Below, piece by piece: positions 36,062 through 44,865 of a DNA stretch of 64,000 nt (positions are counted from its first letter, which is position 1; every line of letters begins with the position of its first letter). Position numbers and translations under genes: made by a program. The notes under the pieces were generated by a model, which worked only from the letters and a program-made list of their open reading frames with translations, had not been told where the DNA came from and searched no databases. The DNA is from Spirosoma aureum (lineage in GTDB: Bacteria; Bacteroidota; Bacteroidia; Cytophagales; Spirosomataceae). The DNA is taken from the NCBI RefSeq assembly GCF_011604685.1, contig NZ_CP050063.1, forward strand, positions 828,501 to 892,500, written 5' to 3'.

Positions 36062-36108
36062 CGGATAACGGATCAAAACCAATTAACAAGGCTGCGATCT
36101 GTTATCCG
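36062..36108. repeat. Inverted repeat between nth and the small sigma-partner gene
   Basis: Arms 36062-36074 and 36096-36108 (CGGATAACGGATC against GATCTGTTATCCG) pair at 12 of 13 positions around a 21-nt loop. No T-run; it may be a palindromic repeat or a weak terminator. Confidence 0.55.
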
Positions 36109-36132
36109 ATGTCCAATGTCTGGAATACAGCA

Positions 36133-36178
36133 AAACCCACTAACTCGCTACGAATGTCGCAGACGGGTTGGTGGGTTT
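36133..36178 (-). terminator. Terminator-like hairpin at the end of the small gene after the ECF sigma factor
   Basis: Arms 36133-36147 and 36164-36178 pair at 13 of 15 positions (core AAACCCAC), the rest G-U compatible. On the minus strand it begins within the last codons of the gene and ends in GGGTTTTG. Confidence 0.5.
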
Positions 36179-36399
36179 GCCGAATGGTGTTTGGAGTAAT
36201 TCAGAATGTTCTGAACCGTACTTTTTCGGGGTTGGCGTTCAATTTTATTCATCAAAGCCCGTAGTTCGAGGGCTTCGAGAAAGAACGTCATCAATTCCGG
36301 TTCAGACATCATGGCGTCTTCAATGAGCAGGTTCTCCTCTGGAGAGGTCTCCTCATAGACGTACCGGATTACATCATCTTGGGTAAATGTTTTTATCAT
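36148..36399 (-). CDS. Small protein overlapping the ECF sigma gene, possible anti-sigma or sigma partner
   Basis: 83 residues, no membrane helix and no signal peptide. The N-terminal half (TFTQDDVIRYVYEETSPEEN) and the acidic middle (AMMSEPELMTFFLEALEL) look helical, resembling the N-terminal sigma-binding part of anti-sigma factors, whose membrane part would be missing here. Its start overlaps the sigma gene's end by 26 nt, which implies coupled translation. The position suggests that it binds or modulates the sigma factor; this is inference. Confidence 0.65.
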   Translation of the reverse strand: MIKTFTQDDVIRYVYEETSPEENLLIEDAMMSEPELMTFFLEALELRALMNKIERQPRKSTVQNILNYSKHHSANPPTRLRHS

Positions 36400-36973
36400 A
36401 ACTCAGCGAACGTTTGCTCAGTTGTTTGCGCAGATTAATCAGCGCATAACGCATACGTCCCAAAGCTGTGTTGATGCTGACTCCGGTTGCATCGGCAATC
36501 TCCTGGAAACTCATTTCCTCGTAGTGCCGCATAATGAGCACTTGACGCTGTTGTTCCGGCAATCGCTGAATCAGTTCGCGCAAATGCTCGTGTGTTTCCT
36601 GGCGAATTTGCAATGACTCTACCGAATCTTCAGCAAACTCAAGCGTATTAAACACACTGCTTCCGTCTTCAAACACCACACTGGGGTAGCGTTTATCTTT
36701 TCGGAAATAGTCAATGGCCAAGTTGTGAGCGATGCGGATAATCCAGGGTAGAAATTTTCCCTCCTCGTTGTATTTACCAGATTTAAGGGTGTCCACCGCT
36801 TTGATAAAGGTGTCCTGCATTAAATCTTCGGCCACGTACTGATCTTTAACGATCAAATAAATGGTAGTGTAAATCTTCGATTTGTGCCGCTGCACTAATT
36901 TTGCAAAGGCTTTTTCATTACCACGGATGTACAGGGAAATCAACTCACTGTCGTTTACCTGGGCTTTTTCCAT
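36374..36973 (-). CDS. ECF (RpoE-type) RNA polymerase sigma factor
   Basis: 199 residues from the ATG at 36973 (MEKAQVNDSELISLYIRGNE); the open frame continues upstream but adds unlike sequence. Region 2 is visible in FAKLVQRHKSKIYTTIYLIV and AEDLMQDTFIKAVDTLKSG, and region 4 in LPEQQRQVLIMRHYEEMSFQ and EIADATGVSINTALGRMRYA. It directs RNA polymerase to a regulon not identifiable here. The next gene overlaps its 3' end by 26 nt. Confidence 0.94.
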   Translation of the reverse strand: MEKAQVNDSELISLYIRGNEKAFAKLVQRHKSKIYTTIYLIVKDQYVAEDLMQDTFIKAVDTLKSGKYNEEGKFLPWIIRIAHNLAIDYFRKDKRYPSVVFEDGSSVFNTLEFAEDSVESLQIRQETHEHLRELIQRLPEQQRQVLIMRHYEEMSFQEIADATGVSINTALGRMRYALINLRKQLSKRSLSYDKNIYPR

Positions 36974-37449
36974 TTTCAGTAAGACAATTAGGTAACGTAG
37001 AGCTGTGTTCCGATAGTGTGTGCGGGGGTTATGTTTTTTTATAAATTCTGGTAATGCAGGAATCAAAGTAAAGCGTTTACAGGCTCATTTGCAAATGAAT
37101 AGTGCAAAAAATTTGCCAAACAATCGTTAATCTTTGGGAAATTTCGCGTATTCAGCGGAATTTATCGCAAAACGGCATTTTTAGTTTAAAATACTTATTC
37201 AGAGAAAACTTTGTACTTACGCAAGAAAGTATTCTATAGATTCACTTCGACAGCAAAGTGTTTAATTTTAATAGAAAAAAAAGTAGATATTTATTTCACG
37301 GTTATTGAACCAAAATAGGCAAAAGCGGATCGTTAGCCATAACTTAGCCTGCGAATACAGAAGTTTTTCGGGGTAAACGCTTGATTATCTGCTTTCAGTA
37401 TTTACTTTTAACATCCATATCAGCGGAGTCTCTGTTTGCTTGGTGGTCT
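36974..37449. other. AT-rich divergent intergenic region
   Basis: About 475 nt between the sigma factor gene and the histidine kinase gene. Rich in A/T with many short A-runs; no protein-like ORF and no exact TAnnTTTG box close to either start. It should contain both promoters; an ECF-type promoter for autoregulation is possible but I could not identify one. Confidence 0.45.
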
Positions 37450-39639
37450 ATGAGAAGTTTGGCAATCTGGATTATACTATTCAGTCGTGTTGGGTTGTGC
37501 CTGGCACAAACGCGGCCGCTATTGCCTGACCCAAACTTTGATCGTCGTAGCGATCATCAATACATGGATAGTCTACGATCTCTGGGCCAACAGTACATCC
37601 GAACCACAGAGCGTTTACCGCATACGTTACGTAATGATACTACACAGCTGGAAGGATTACGCTACCTTGCTGTTGTCTTTAAACAATGGCGTAATGCCCC
37701 TAGCGACAGCAGTCTTTATTACGCGACAAAACTCGTCCATCAGGCCCGATTACTTCACAATGATCTTTACCAGGTCAGGGGGTTGATGCTGGAAGAGTTC
37801 TATTATCGTGTCCGGAAAAACGATTACCCGAAAGCCTTACAAATTAATCAGCAGGCATCTCTCTTAGCCGCAGGATTACCCAAAACCAGTTCGCCCCTTT
37901 GGCAGGTAGAAATGAATATGGGCGATATTTATGTCATGCTGCGCGATTATCCTAAAGCACTCCAAAGCTACCAGACGTCTTTGAGTATGCTTCCGCTGAA
38001 TACGCTGGTTTCCAGGCAGAATCGAAAACTGTTGATGGCTCAGGTCGTCACACAAATTGGTGAGGTCTATGAACGGCAGAAGAAGTTCGATGCCGCCCGT
38101 ATTCAGTTTGAAGAAAGTCGCCGGATTAATCGCGAAACGACGTCACTCTCGAATATTATTTATGCCGACGAACGGCTGGGCGATTTTTATAATACGCGTC
38201 ATCAACCCGAAAAGGCAATTTCTTATTACGAAGAAGCGCTGGTTGGCTGGAAACAATTAAATAGTGCGGTCGGTGAAGCATCTGTATGGGCGCGTTTGGC
38301 AGAGTGTTTTGTGCAGATAAAAAATGTTCCATTAGCCATTTCATACGGCGAACGAGCCATGGATGTTGCCCGTCGCCAGGAAAACCTGCGGATACGGCAA
38401 ATGGCCAGTCAAGCCCTATACCATGCATATAGAGCAGATGGTCAAACCGAAAAAGCGCTAATTCAGTTTGAAGAATTTAACATGGTTAAGGATAGCCTCA
38501 ACAAGCAAAAACGAGTAGAGGAAACGTTGGCCCTGCAAAATGAATATGCTATTCGGCTGGTGCGCGAAGAAGCCGAGAAAAATCAGTTGATTCAGCAACG
38601 GGAGCTGATGGATGTTCGTAGACAGGCCGAAATTGCCCGCCTGCGGGCTGAAGCTGAACGGGAGCAGATTGCAGGTGAAAACCGGATGAACCAACTTCGC
38701 CAGCGTATTGAGACCGAGCGGCTGCGGGCCGATTCGCAACGGAGCCGGCTTGAGCAGCGGGCTCGCATAGAATCACTGAGTCATACGATTGAACAGGAGT
38801 CGCTAATGCGCTTATTTTTGGTCAGTGGATTGGCGATGCTACTGATCTTCGTGGCTGTTTATTACCGGAAAAGCCAGCTGATTGCCCGTCAGAAGCAGGA
38901 AATTGAAGGGCTGAATCGGGGATTAGAAGATAAGGTAGCCGAGCGAACTGTAGAGCTAAAGCTTGCGAATGATCAGCTACGTGCCAAAAATCGGGAAATT
39001 GAAGAGGCTCTGCTACGTGGGCAGACGCTCGAACGAAAGCGGATGGCTGCTGACCTGCACGATAGTCTTGGCGGACTGCTGGCGGCCATCAAAGTTAGCC
39101 TGTCTGCGTTGAATCCAACCCAAATGCCGGAACGGGAACAGCAGATTTACCGCAATCTGTTGGGAATGACCAAAGAGGCTTTTGCCGAGGTCCGTTATCT
39201 GTCCCATAATTTACAACCCGACGAATTAGAAAAACAGGGTTTATCGGAAGCATTGAAACGGTTGGTCAGTAAGCTTAACTCATCGCAACAGGTTACGTTT
39301 CGATTAGACAACACGCAGCTTCCTCGTCTGGACAAAACCACCGAGTTTAACTTATACTCGATCTGTATCGAACTATGCAGCAATATTCTGCGCCACTCGG
39401 AGGCTACAGAAGCTGACATTATTTTCCGACGATTCTCAACGGAGTTGAATATGATCGTGAAAGATAATGGCTGCGGTATGGACCCCTCCGATGCCAGCGG
39501 TATGGGATTGCGGAATATTCAGGCCCGTATGGACGCCATTCGAGGGCGTTATGAGGTCCACTCGGGGGCTAACGAAGGCACTACGTTCATTTTTATTCTG
39601 CCCACATCGTCAGATATGGCTCCTCCATTGCCTGCCTAG
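37450..39639 (+). CDS. TPR-containing sensor histidine kinase (HisKA_3/NarL-type)
   Basis: 729 residues from the ATG at 37450, which gives a clean signal peptide (SLAIWIILFSRVGLCLAQ). TPR units cover about residues 40-370 (for example YPKALQSYQTSLSMLPLN and PEKAISYYEEALVGWKQL). A long coiled coil (about 365-450) leads to a membrane helix at about 454-472 (LFLVSGLAMLLIFVAVYYR), a second coiled coil, and the HisKA_3 dimerisation domain with phosphoacceptor His537 (RKRMAADLHDSLGG). The ATP-binding domain ends with DNGCGMD and GMGLRNIQARMDAI. The periplasmic TPR part probably senses an envelope partner. No response regulator lies nearby. Confidence 0.92.
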   Translation: MRSLAIWIILFSRVGLCLAQTRPLLPDPNFDRRSDHQYMDSLRSLGQQYIRTTERLPHTLRNDTTQLEGLRYLAVVFKQWRNAPSDSSLYYATKLVHQARLLHNDLYQVRGLMLEEFYYRVRKNDYPKALQINQQASLLAAGLPKTSSPLWQVEMNMGDIYVMLRDYPKALQSYQTSLSMLPLNTLVSRQNRKLLMAQVVTQIGEVYERQKKFDAARIQFEESRRINRETTSLSNIIYADERLGDFYNTRHQPEKAISYYEEALVGWKQLNSAVGEASVWARLAECFVQIKNVPLAISYGERAMDVARRQENLRIRQMASQALYHAYRADGQTEKALIQFEEFNMVKDSLNKQKRVEETLALQNEYAIRLVREEAEKNQLIQQRELMDVRRQAEIARLRAEAEREQIAGENRMNQLRQRIETERLRADSQRSRLEQRARIESLSHTIEQESLMRLFLVSGLAMLLIFVAVYYRKSQLIARQKQEIEGLNRGLEDKVAERTVELKLANDQLRAKNREIEEALLRGQTLERKRMAADLHDSLGGLLAAIKVSLSALNPTQMPEREQQIYRNLLGMTKEAFAEVRYLSHNLQPDELEKQGLSEALKRLVSKLNSSQQVTFRLDNTQLPRLDKTTEFNLYSICIELCSNILRHSEATEADIIFRRFSTELNMIVKDNGCGMDPSDASGMGLRNIQARMDAIRGRYEVHSGANEGTTFIFILPTSSDMAPPLPA

Positions 39640-39795
39640 CTGCTTCATTTCCCGGATTGATAAGTATAGTTATTGTCGTTTTGAATACGATTAGCAGACT
39701 CTTACTGTCTGTCCTGATCTAGAACCGTTCGACTAAAAAAACAGACGCGACTCCTGTTGCACGCTTATTTTTGGCATGCCGATTCATGACCTGTT

Positions 39796-42129
39796 ATGCC
39801 GCCCGCCCTGTTACGCTGTTTTTTTATCGTATTACTACTTCCCTGTAAACTAGTTGCACAGACCTCTACGGTCATTGTTCCTAATGCGGAACAGGATGAT
39901 GGCGTTCAGGGTGATTCGATTCGGGAAGATGCAACTACAGTGGGCGGGCAATCGGTTATTTTTTCTCCAGCAAAAAAGCGCCGGGTTATTCAGGCGACCG
40001 AAATTAGTGAACGCCTGAAAATTGACGGCCATCTGGAAGAAACTGCCTGGAAAGAGGCTAAATCCGTTCAACGATTTATCCAGGTCGATCCGAAACAGGG
40101 GAAGGCAGCTTCCTTTGATACGGACGTTCGGGTGCTCTTTAACCGGAACTTCCTATACATTGCAGCCATAAACCGGGACTCATCGGGCCGAAAAGCGCTG
40201 CGTGTACCAAACTTCAAGCGTGATTTTTCGGCACAGTCGCATGATCTGTTCAGTATATCGATCGATGGATTTAACGATCAGCGCAATGCCATGGCTTTCT
40301 CAACGAATCCATATGGTACTCAGCGTGATTGGCTATCCTTTGACGATTTTCTGTACGATATGGACTGGGATGGCCTTTGGAAAGTCCGTACGAGCCGAAC
40401 AGACTCAGGTTGGGTGGCCGAAATACAGATTCCGTGGCAGACGTTACGGTATGCTCGATCGGCAGACTCGACGCAATCGTGGGGAATTAATTTTTCCAGA
40501 AATCGACGCTTCTCAAATGAACTATCGGCCTGGTCGCCCTATCCCCGCGCGTTTACGTCGACTCGTATGGCCTATGCCGGACTAATTACTGGGCTGAAAC
40601 CACCGCCCCCGTCCCCAAATATTCGCATTCAGCCGTTCACACTCATTGCCGACGATCGTTACAACGGCACCGAAGTAGGAAACCGGGGAAATACGAAGCT
40701 AAAAATAGGGGGCGACCTTAAGTGGGCGATCAATCCAAACACAGTGCTGGATGTTACTCTGAATACCGATTTTGCCCAGGCTGATGTCGATCGTCAAGTC
40801 AACAATCTCACTCGATTTTCGGTGCTTTTTCCCGAACGGCGGGCTTTCTTTCTGGAAAATGCCAGTTTGTTTGGCGCTGGTCTGCCCGGAAATGCAAATA
40901 CGGGAGAGGGTGGTAGCATGGTGATTCAGCCGTTTTTCAGCCGGACGGTTGGACTTGCTACCCTTCCCGACGGCACCAGCGCCCCCGTTCCGATTGATGC
41001 TGGAGCGCGACTGGTATATCGATCGCTCAACCGGAACTATGGAGGAATGTATATTCGGCAGCGCGGTATTTCGGGTAGCCCGGCCACTGATTTTGCGGTG
41101 GGGCGTTATGTCGAAAATGTTGGCAAGCAGAATCGTATCGGCGGCTTGTTTACGATCAAGAACGTGCACGATGGAGACAGCCTTAAAGGCCACCAAAATG
41201 GTACGTTTGCGCTTGATGGTTTTTTCAGACTGGGGCAGTCACTAGCCTATAGTGCCATGGTTATTGGCTCGATCACATCGGATAATAGCGATCAGGGAAT
41301 GGCCGCTTATAGCCAGCTTACCTATCGCTCGAATCAGTTGGTCGGTTGGTTAACCCAATCGATTGTAACGAAGAGCTTCAATCCTGAGATGGGTTTTGTC
41401 TCTCGCAGCGATGTAATTGCCACGACTCCGGGTTTTTATTTAGTGAACCGGGCGAAATGGCTACCTAAATGGGTTCGTAATTTCGAGCCTGGCTTCTTTG
41501 TAGAGCTTTATCACAAAGCCTCAACGGGCTATTTACAGGAAGCTCAGTACAATGCCAACCCAATCTGGCTGACATTTCAGAACGGAGGTAATTTGGGGCT
41601 GTTTGTGAAACCAACCTTTCAGCGATTAGATGATGGCGATTACCGGCCGCTAGACCTCAGCATTGCATCGGGTAAATACCGCTACGTTCGTTATCAGGCT
41701 ATGTTTAACAGTGACCCGTCGAAGAAGGTATCGTATCAATTTTCGGCGGAAACGGGCCGGTATTATGATGGTCGATTAAATTATGGCCGGGCTTCGCTGA
41801 TTCTCGCGCCAACACCGCACGCGGCATTTACCCTAAACGCTGAGGTGAATGAGTTTAAAGATGTTGGCGAGTATTCGGGAACAATTAAGCTGTATAGTAT
41901 TGAAAGCCGTCTGGCTGTGAATCCGAGGTTACAGTTGATTAGCTTTTTTCAGCGGAATACGTATACCGACAAGGACGTGTGGAATATTCGCCTGGCCTGG
42001 GAGTTTCAACCATTATCGTTTCTTTACATTGTTTACAACCATGGAACCTACGCCGGATCAGTTCGGATGATGGATCGCCAGCAGGAACAGCATATTATCG
42101 GCAAATTGTCGTATTTAAAACAGTTTTAA
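39796..42129 (+). CDS. DUF5916 outer-membrane protein with CBM9-like N-terminal domain
   Basis: 777 residues. Signal peptide about 1-21 (FFIVLLLPCKLVAQ). Residues 65-250 form a carbohydrate-binding family 9-like domain (LKIDGHLEETAWKEAKSVQR; GWVAEIQIPWQTLRYA). The rest matches the DUF5916 barrel: NTVLDVTLNTDFAQADVDRQ and LFPERRAFFLENASLFGAG are hallmark segments, and the C-terminus ends on a hydrophobic beta strand (IIGKLSYLKQF). The family is common in Bacteroidota and its substrate is unknown. Probably monocistronic, with a strong terminator behind it. Confidence 0.88.
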   Translation: MPPALLRCFFIVLLLPCKLVAQTSTVIVPNAEQDDGVQGDSIREDATTVGGQSVIFSPAKKRRVIQATEISERLKIDGHLEETAWKEAKSVQRFIQVDPKQGKAASFDTDVRVLFNRNFLYIAAINRDSSGRKALRVPNFKRDFSAQSHDLFSISIDGFNDQRNAMAFSTNPYGTQRDWLSFDDFLYDMDWDGLWKVRTSRTDSGWVAEIQIPWQTLRYARSADSTQSWGINFSRNRRFSNELSAWSPYPRAFTSTRMAYAGLITGLKPPPPSPNIRIQPFTLIADDRYNGTEVGNRGNTKLKIGGDLKWAINPNTVLDVTLNTDFAQADVDRQVNNLTRFSVLFPERRAFFLENASLFGAGLPGNANTGEGGSMVIQPFFSRTVGLATLPDGTSAPVPIDAGARLVYRSLNRNYGGMYIRQRGISGSPATDFAVGRYVENVGKQNRIGGLFTIKNVHDGDSLKGHQNGTFALDGFFRLGQSLAYSAMVIGSITSDNSDQGMAAYSQLTYRSNQLVGWLTQSIVTKSFNPEMGFVSRSDVIATTPGFYLVNRAKWLPKWVRNFEPGFFVELYHKASTGYLQEAQYNANPIWLTFQNGGNLGLFVKPTFQRLDDGDYRPLDLSIASGKYRYVRYQAMFNSDPSKKVSYQFSAETGRYYDGRLNYGRASLILAPTPHAAFTLNAEVNEFKDVGEYSGTIKLYSIESRLAVNPRLQLISFFQRNTYTDKDVWNIRLAWEFQPLSFLYIVYNHGTYAGSVRMMDRQQEQHIIGKLSYLKQF

Positions 42130-42156
42130 CTAGTGACTTTAGGTTAAGAAAGCGCG

Positions 42157-42187
42157 AAAGCCACTCCCGGATTGAGGAGTGGCTTTT
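42157..42187. terminator. Rho-independent terminator after the DUF5916 gene
   Basis: Arms 42157-42167 and 42176-42186 (AAAGCCACTCC/GGAGTGGCTTT) pair perfectly, followed by a T-run. It faces the convergent rnr gene. Confidence 0.85.
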
Positions 42188-42274
42188 TTGTCTATTATAA
42201 GCACATACTTCGTGGCTGTATAGCAAGAATGCCATTCGTCAGAGTAATGGGATTCAGGGCTAATGTTAACGGGC

Positions 42275-44737
42275 TTACCGGCGTCCCCGGCCTCCGCGAC
42301 GGTTCTCACCTTTTGCCGCCGGCCCATCACTTCGCCGTGATGAGGACCGTCCCTGCGAAGCAGCACGACCCGTACTGCGCCTGCCCGACTGACGACTTGA
42401 CCCCGTATCCTGAGCATGACCGGCTTTGTCGCTGACCAGCAAAAAGTCCATACTTCGGCGGGCAAGGTTTGTGTCCTTGACACGCACTTCTACCTGATCG
42501 CCGAAGGTGTACATCTTTTTGTGACGCTGGCCGATGATGCGATAGTTATCCTTATCAAATTCGTAGAAATCGTCGTTCAGATCCTGCATTCGAACGAGAC
42601 CTTCGCAGTTGTTTTCCGTGATTTCAACGAAAATACCAAACTCTGTTACGCCCGAAATGACTCCTTCAAACGTCCGGCCGGGGTCCATACGACTCATGAA
42701 CTCAACCTGTTTATACTTGATACTGGCCCGCTCGGCATCGGAAGCCATTTTTTCACGCGCTGAGGCATGTTTACACTGGTCTTCCAGCGGATCGCGCTCA
42801 ACAGGTTTCCCTTTGTCCAGGTAGTGTTGCAGCAGCCGGTGTGCCATCATGTCGGGATAGCGACGAATGGGCGACGTGAAGTGTGAATAGCGTCGGAAAG
42901 CCAGCCCAAAGTGCCCCAGATCTTCGGTACTATACCGTGCCTTCGACATGGTTCGGACGGCTAATTGTTGCAGCATATTCGCTTCCGGCTTTCCTTCGAT
43001 GCTGGCCATAAACCGGTTCATCGAGCTGGATAAGTGGTCGTCATCCAGTTTAAGCTTATAACCCAGTCGACCGGCAAAATCGGCGAACTGTTGCAACTTC
43101 TGATCGTCGGGCCCTTCGTGAACCCGATAAACCATCGTGTTTTCCTGCCCACCTTTGTTGCGTTTCGACAGCGAATGCACGAATTCAGCTACGCGCTTAT
43201 TGGCCAGTAGCATAAACTCCTCAATGAGTTTATTCGTGTCCTGTCGAAGTTTTGGATAAACTGACAACGGCACCCCATTCTCATCGAGCTTAAACCGTAC
43301 TTCCACCGTCTCGAAGTTTATGGCGCCATGTTTGAAGCGCTCATCGCGCAGTTTATAGGCCAATTCGTTCAGAAGTTGAAGTTCTGCCAGGTAATCACCT
43401 TTACTATTGTTCAGAATGTCCTGCGCTTCCTCATACGAGAATCGGCGATTCGAGTGAATCGCCGTCCGGCCAAACCATTCGTTCACGATCTTCGCGTCGG
43501 GCGTCAGTTCAAATACCGCCGAAAAAGTAAGCTTGTCTTCATTTGGCCGTAGTGAGCACAGGCCATTCGACAATTTTTCAGGAAGCATTGGCACGACACG
43601 ATCTACCAGATAAACCGACGTTGCCCGCTTAAAGGCTTCTTCTTCAAGCTTCGAGCCGGGTAGTACATAGTGGGTAACATCTGCAATGTGAATCCCAATT
43701 TCGTAATTGCCATTATCGAGTATCTGCACCGACAGGGCATCATCAAAATCTTTCGCATCAACCGGGTCGATCGTGAACGTTGTCACATCGCGCATGTCGC
43801 GCCGTTTGGCCAGATCCTTTTTCTGGATTTTGGTCGGAATTGCTTCGGCTTCCTGCTCCACGTCCTCCGGGAAATGAATAGGCAGGCCAAACTCGGCCAG
43901 AATAGCGTGCATTTCCGTATTGTTCTGACCGGCCACGCCCAGCACCGTAACGACTTCGCCCTCAAAGCGCTGTTTACTGCTATGGGGATCGGGATATTTT
44001 GTCAGACGAACAATTACTTTATCACCATCATTGGCAGCCCCGAGTTTTTCCTTGGAAATGAAAATGTCGTCGTAGATTTTCTTGCTATCAGGAATAACGA
44101 AACCGTAGGTCGGCCATACCTCAATACGACCGACAAGTTCAGTACGGCCGCGCTCAATGACGGTTGCCACTTTGCCCTCGATTCGGCGTCCCCGGTTTCG
44201 CGAGTCTGTAAAGCGAACAACACGCACCCTATCGCCATCAACGGCTCCGGCAAGATCTTCGGTCGATACCCAGATATCGTCGTTACGATCGGCCCGGCTG
44301 CCTGTAGGCGATGTCGGAATGACAAAGGCGAAGCGGGAATTAACGTGATCGACTACGCCCTCAATGAGGTTCGCATCTTCGTCGGCACGATAACTACCGT
44401 CAGATTGACGGATCAAAGAGCCTTCATCGGTGAGTTCACCAATGAGACCATGGACGATCAGTTTCATTTTCCGGTCAAATACGTCGAAGTGTTCCAGAAC
44501 CTGATCCTGCGTAAATGACTGGGCATTGTTAATTTGGAAAAACGCCATGAGGTCGTTTTTCAATTCGTCTAAATAAGAGTCAGCCTGTATAATTGGCCTG
44601 ACTTTACTGGATTGTTTATCCAGGCCCTTCTCCCGAGGGCGGGCCGTGGCTGATTTTCCGGTGCTCGAGCCTGCCCCTGCGGGCCGGGTCTCGCCGGACC
44701 GGGAATATTTATTTTGTTTCGGTTTTCCGTTTCTCAT
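42275..44737 (-). CDS. rnr: Ribonuclease R
   Basis: 820 residues. A basic, disordered N-terminus (1-50) precedes a helix-turn-helix-like segment and cold-shock domains (about 120-290). The RNB catalytic domain has the Asp cluster DPVDAKDFDDALS near residues 322-334. A C-terminal S1 domain (about 680-760; FEGVISGVTEFGIFVEI) is followed by a long Arg/Gly/Ser-rich tail (RRSTGRAASQGRSSSRRS). It degrades structured RNA processively from the 3' end. The tail is longer than in many homologues and should add RNA affinity. Confidence 0.96.
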   Translation of the reverse strand: MRNGKPKQNKYSRSGETRPAGAGSSTGKSATARPREKGLDKQSSKVRPIIQADSYLDELKNDLMAFFQINNAQSFTQDQVLEHFDVFDRKMKLIVHGLIGELTDEGSLIRQSDGSYRADEDANLIEGVVDHVNSRFAFVIPTSPTGSRADRNDDIWVSTEDLAGAVDGDRVRVVRFTDSRNRGRRIEGKVATVIERGRTELVGRIEVWPTYGFVIPDSKKIYDDIFISKEKLGAANDGDKVIVRLTKYPDPHSSKQRFEGEVVTVLGVAGQNNTEMHAILAEFGLPIHFPEDVEQEAEAIPTKIQKKDLAKRRDMRDVTTFTIDPVDAKDFDDALSVQILDNGNYEIGIHIADVTHYVLPGSKLEEEAFKRATSVYLVDRVVPMLPEKLSNGLCSLRPNEDKLTFSAVFELTPDAKIVNEWFGRTAIHSNRRFSYEEAQDILNNSKGDYLAELQLLNELAYKLRDERFKHGAINFETVEVRFKLDENGVPLSVYPKLRQDTNKLIEEFMLLANKRVAEFVHSLSKRNKGGQENTMVYRVHEGPDDQKLQQFADFAGRLGYKLKLDDDHLSSSMNRFMASIEGKPEANMLQQLAVRTMSKARYSTEDLGHFGLAFRRYSHFTSPIRRYPDMMAHRLLQHYLDKGKPVERDPLEDQCKHASAREKMASDAERASIKYKQVEFMSRMDPGRTFEGVISGVTEFGIFVEITENNCEGLVRMQDLNDDFYEFDKDNYRIIGQRHKKMYTFGDQVEVRVKDTNLARRSMDFLLVSDKAGHAQDTGSSRQSGRRSTGRAASQGRSSSRRSDGPAAKGENRRGGRGRR

Positions 44738-44775
44738 CTAAAATTGCTCAACTCTAACGGTGAGCGAAAATGGTT

Positions 44776-44855
44776 AAACACAGAGCAGACTAACGATTTC
44801 ACAGAGTTCACAGAGGCCCCTGCGTGCTCTGTTCCGACTCTTTCTCTCTGTGTTT
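44776..44855. repeat. CACAGAG-type palindromic repeat between the exonuclease-like gene and rnr
   Basis: Outer arms AAACACAGAG (44776-44785) and CTCTGTGTTT (44846-44855) are perfect complements; between them CACAGAG occurs twice more (TTCACAGAGTTCACAGAGG). Such CACAGAG strings are, from memory, common in intergenic gaps of this phylum. Confidence 0.6.
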
Positions 44856-44865
44856 ATGTAATCCG

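Noticed and set aside
37067..37380. Search for a tRNA or small RNA in the AT-rich gap before the histidine kinase gene
   Set aside because: No cloverleaf arms, T-loop sequence or stable hairpin could be found by eye.
43670..44518. A 282-codon open frame on the plus strand
   Set aside because: It lies wholly antisense to rnr, whose motifs are clear; the length is a by-product of codon bias in the opposite strand.
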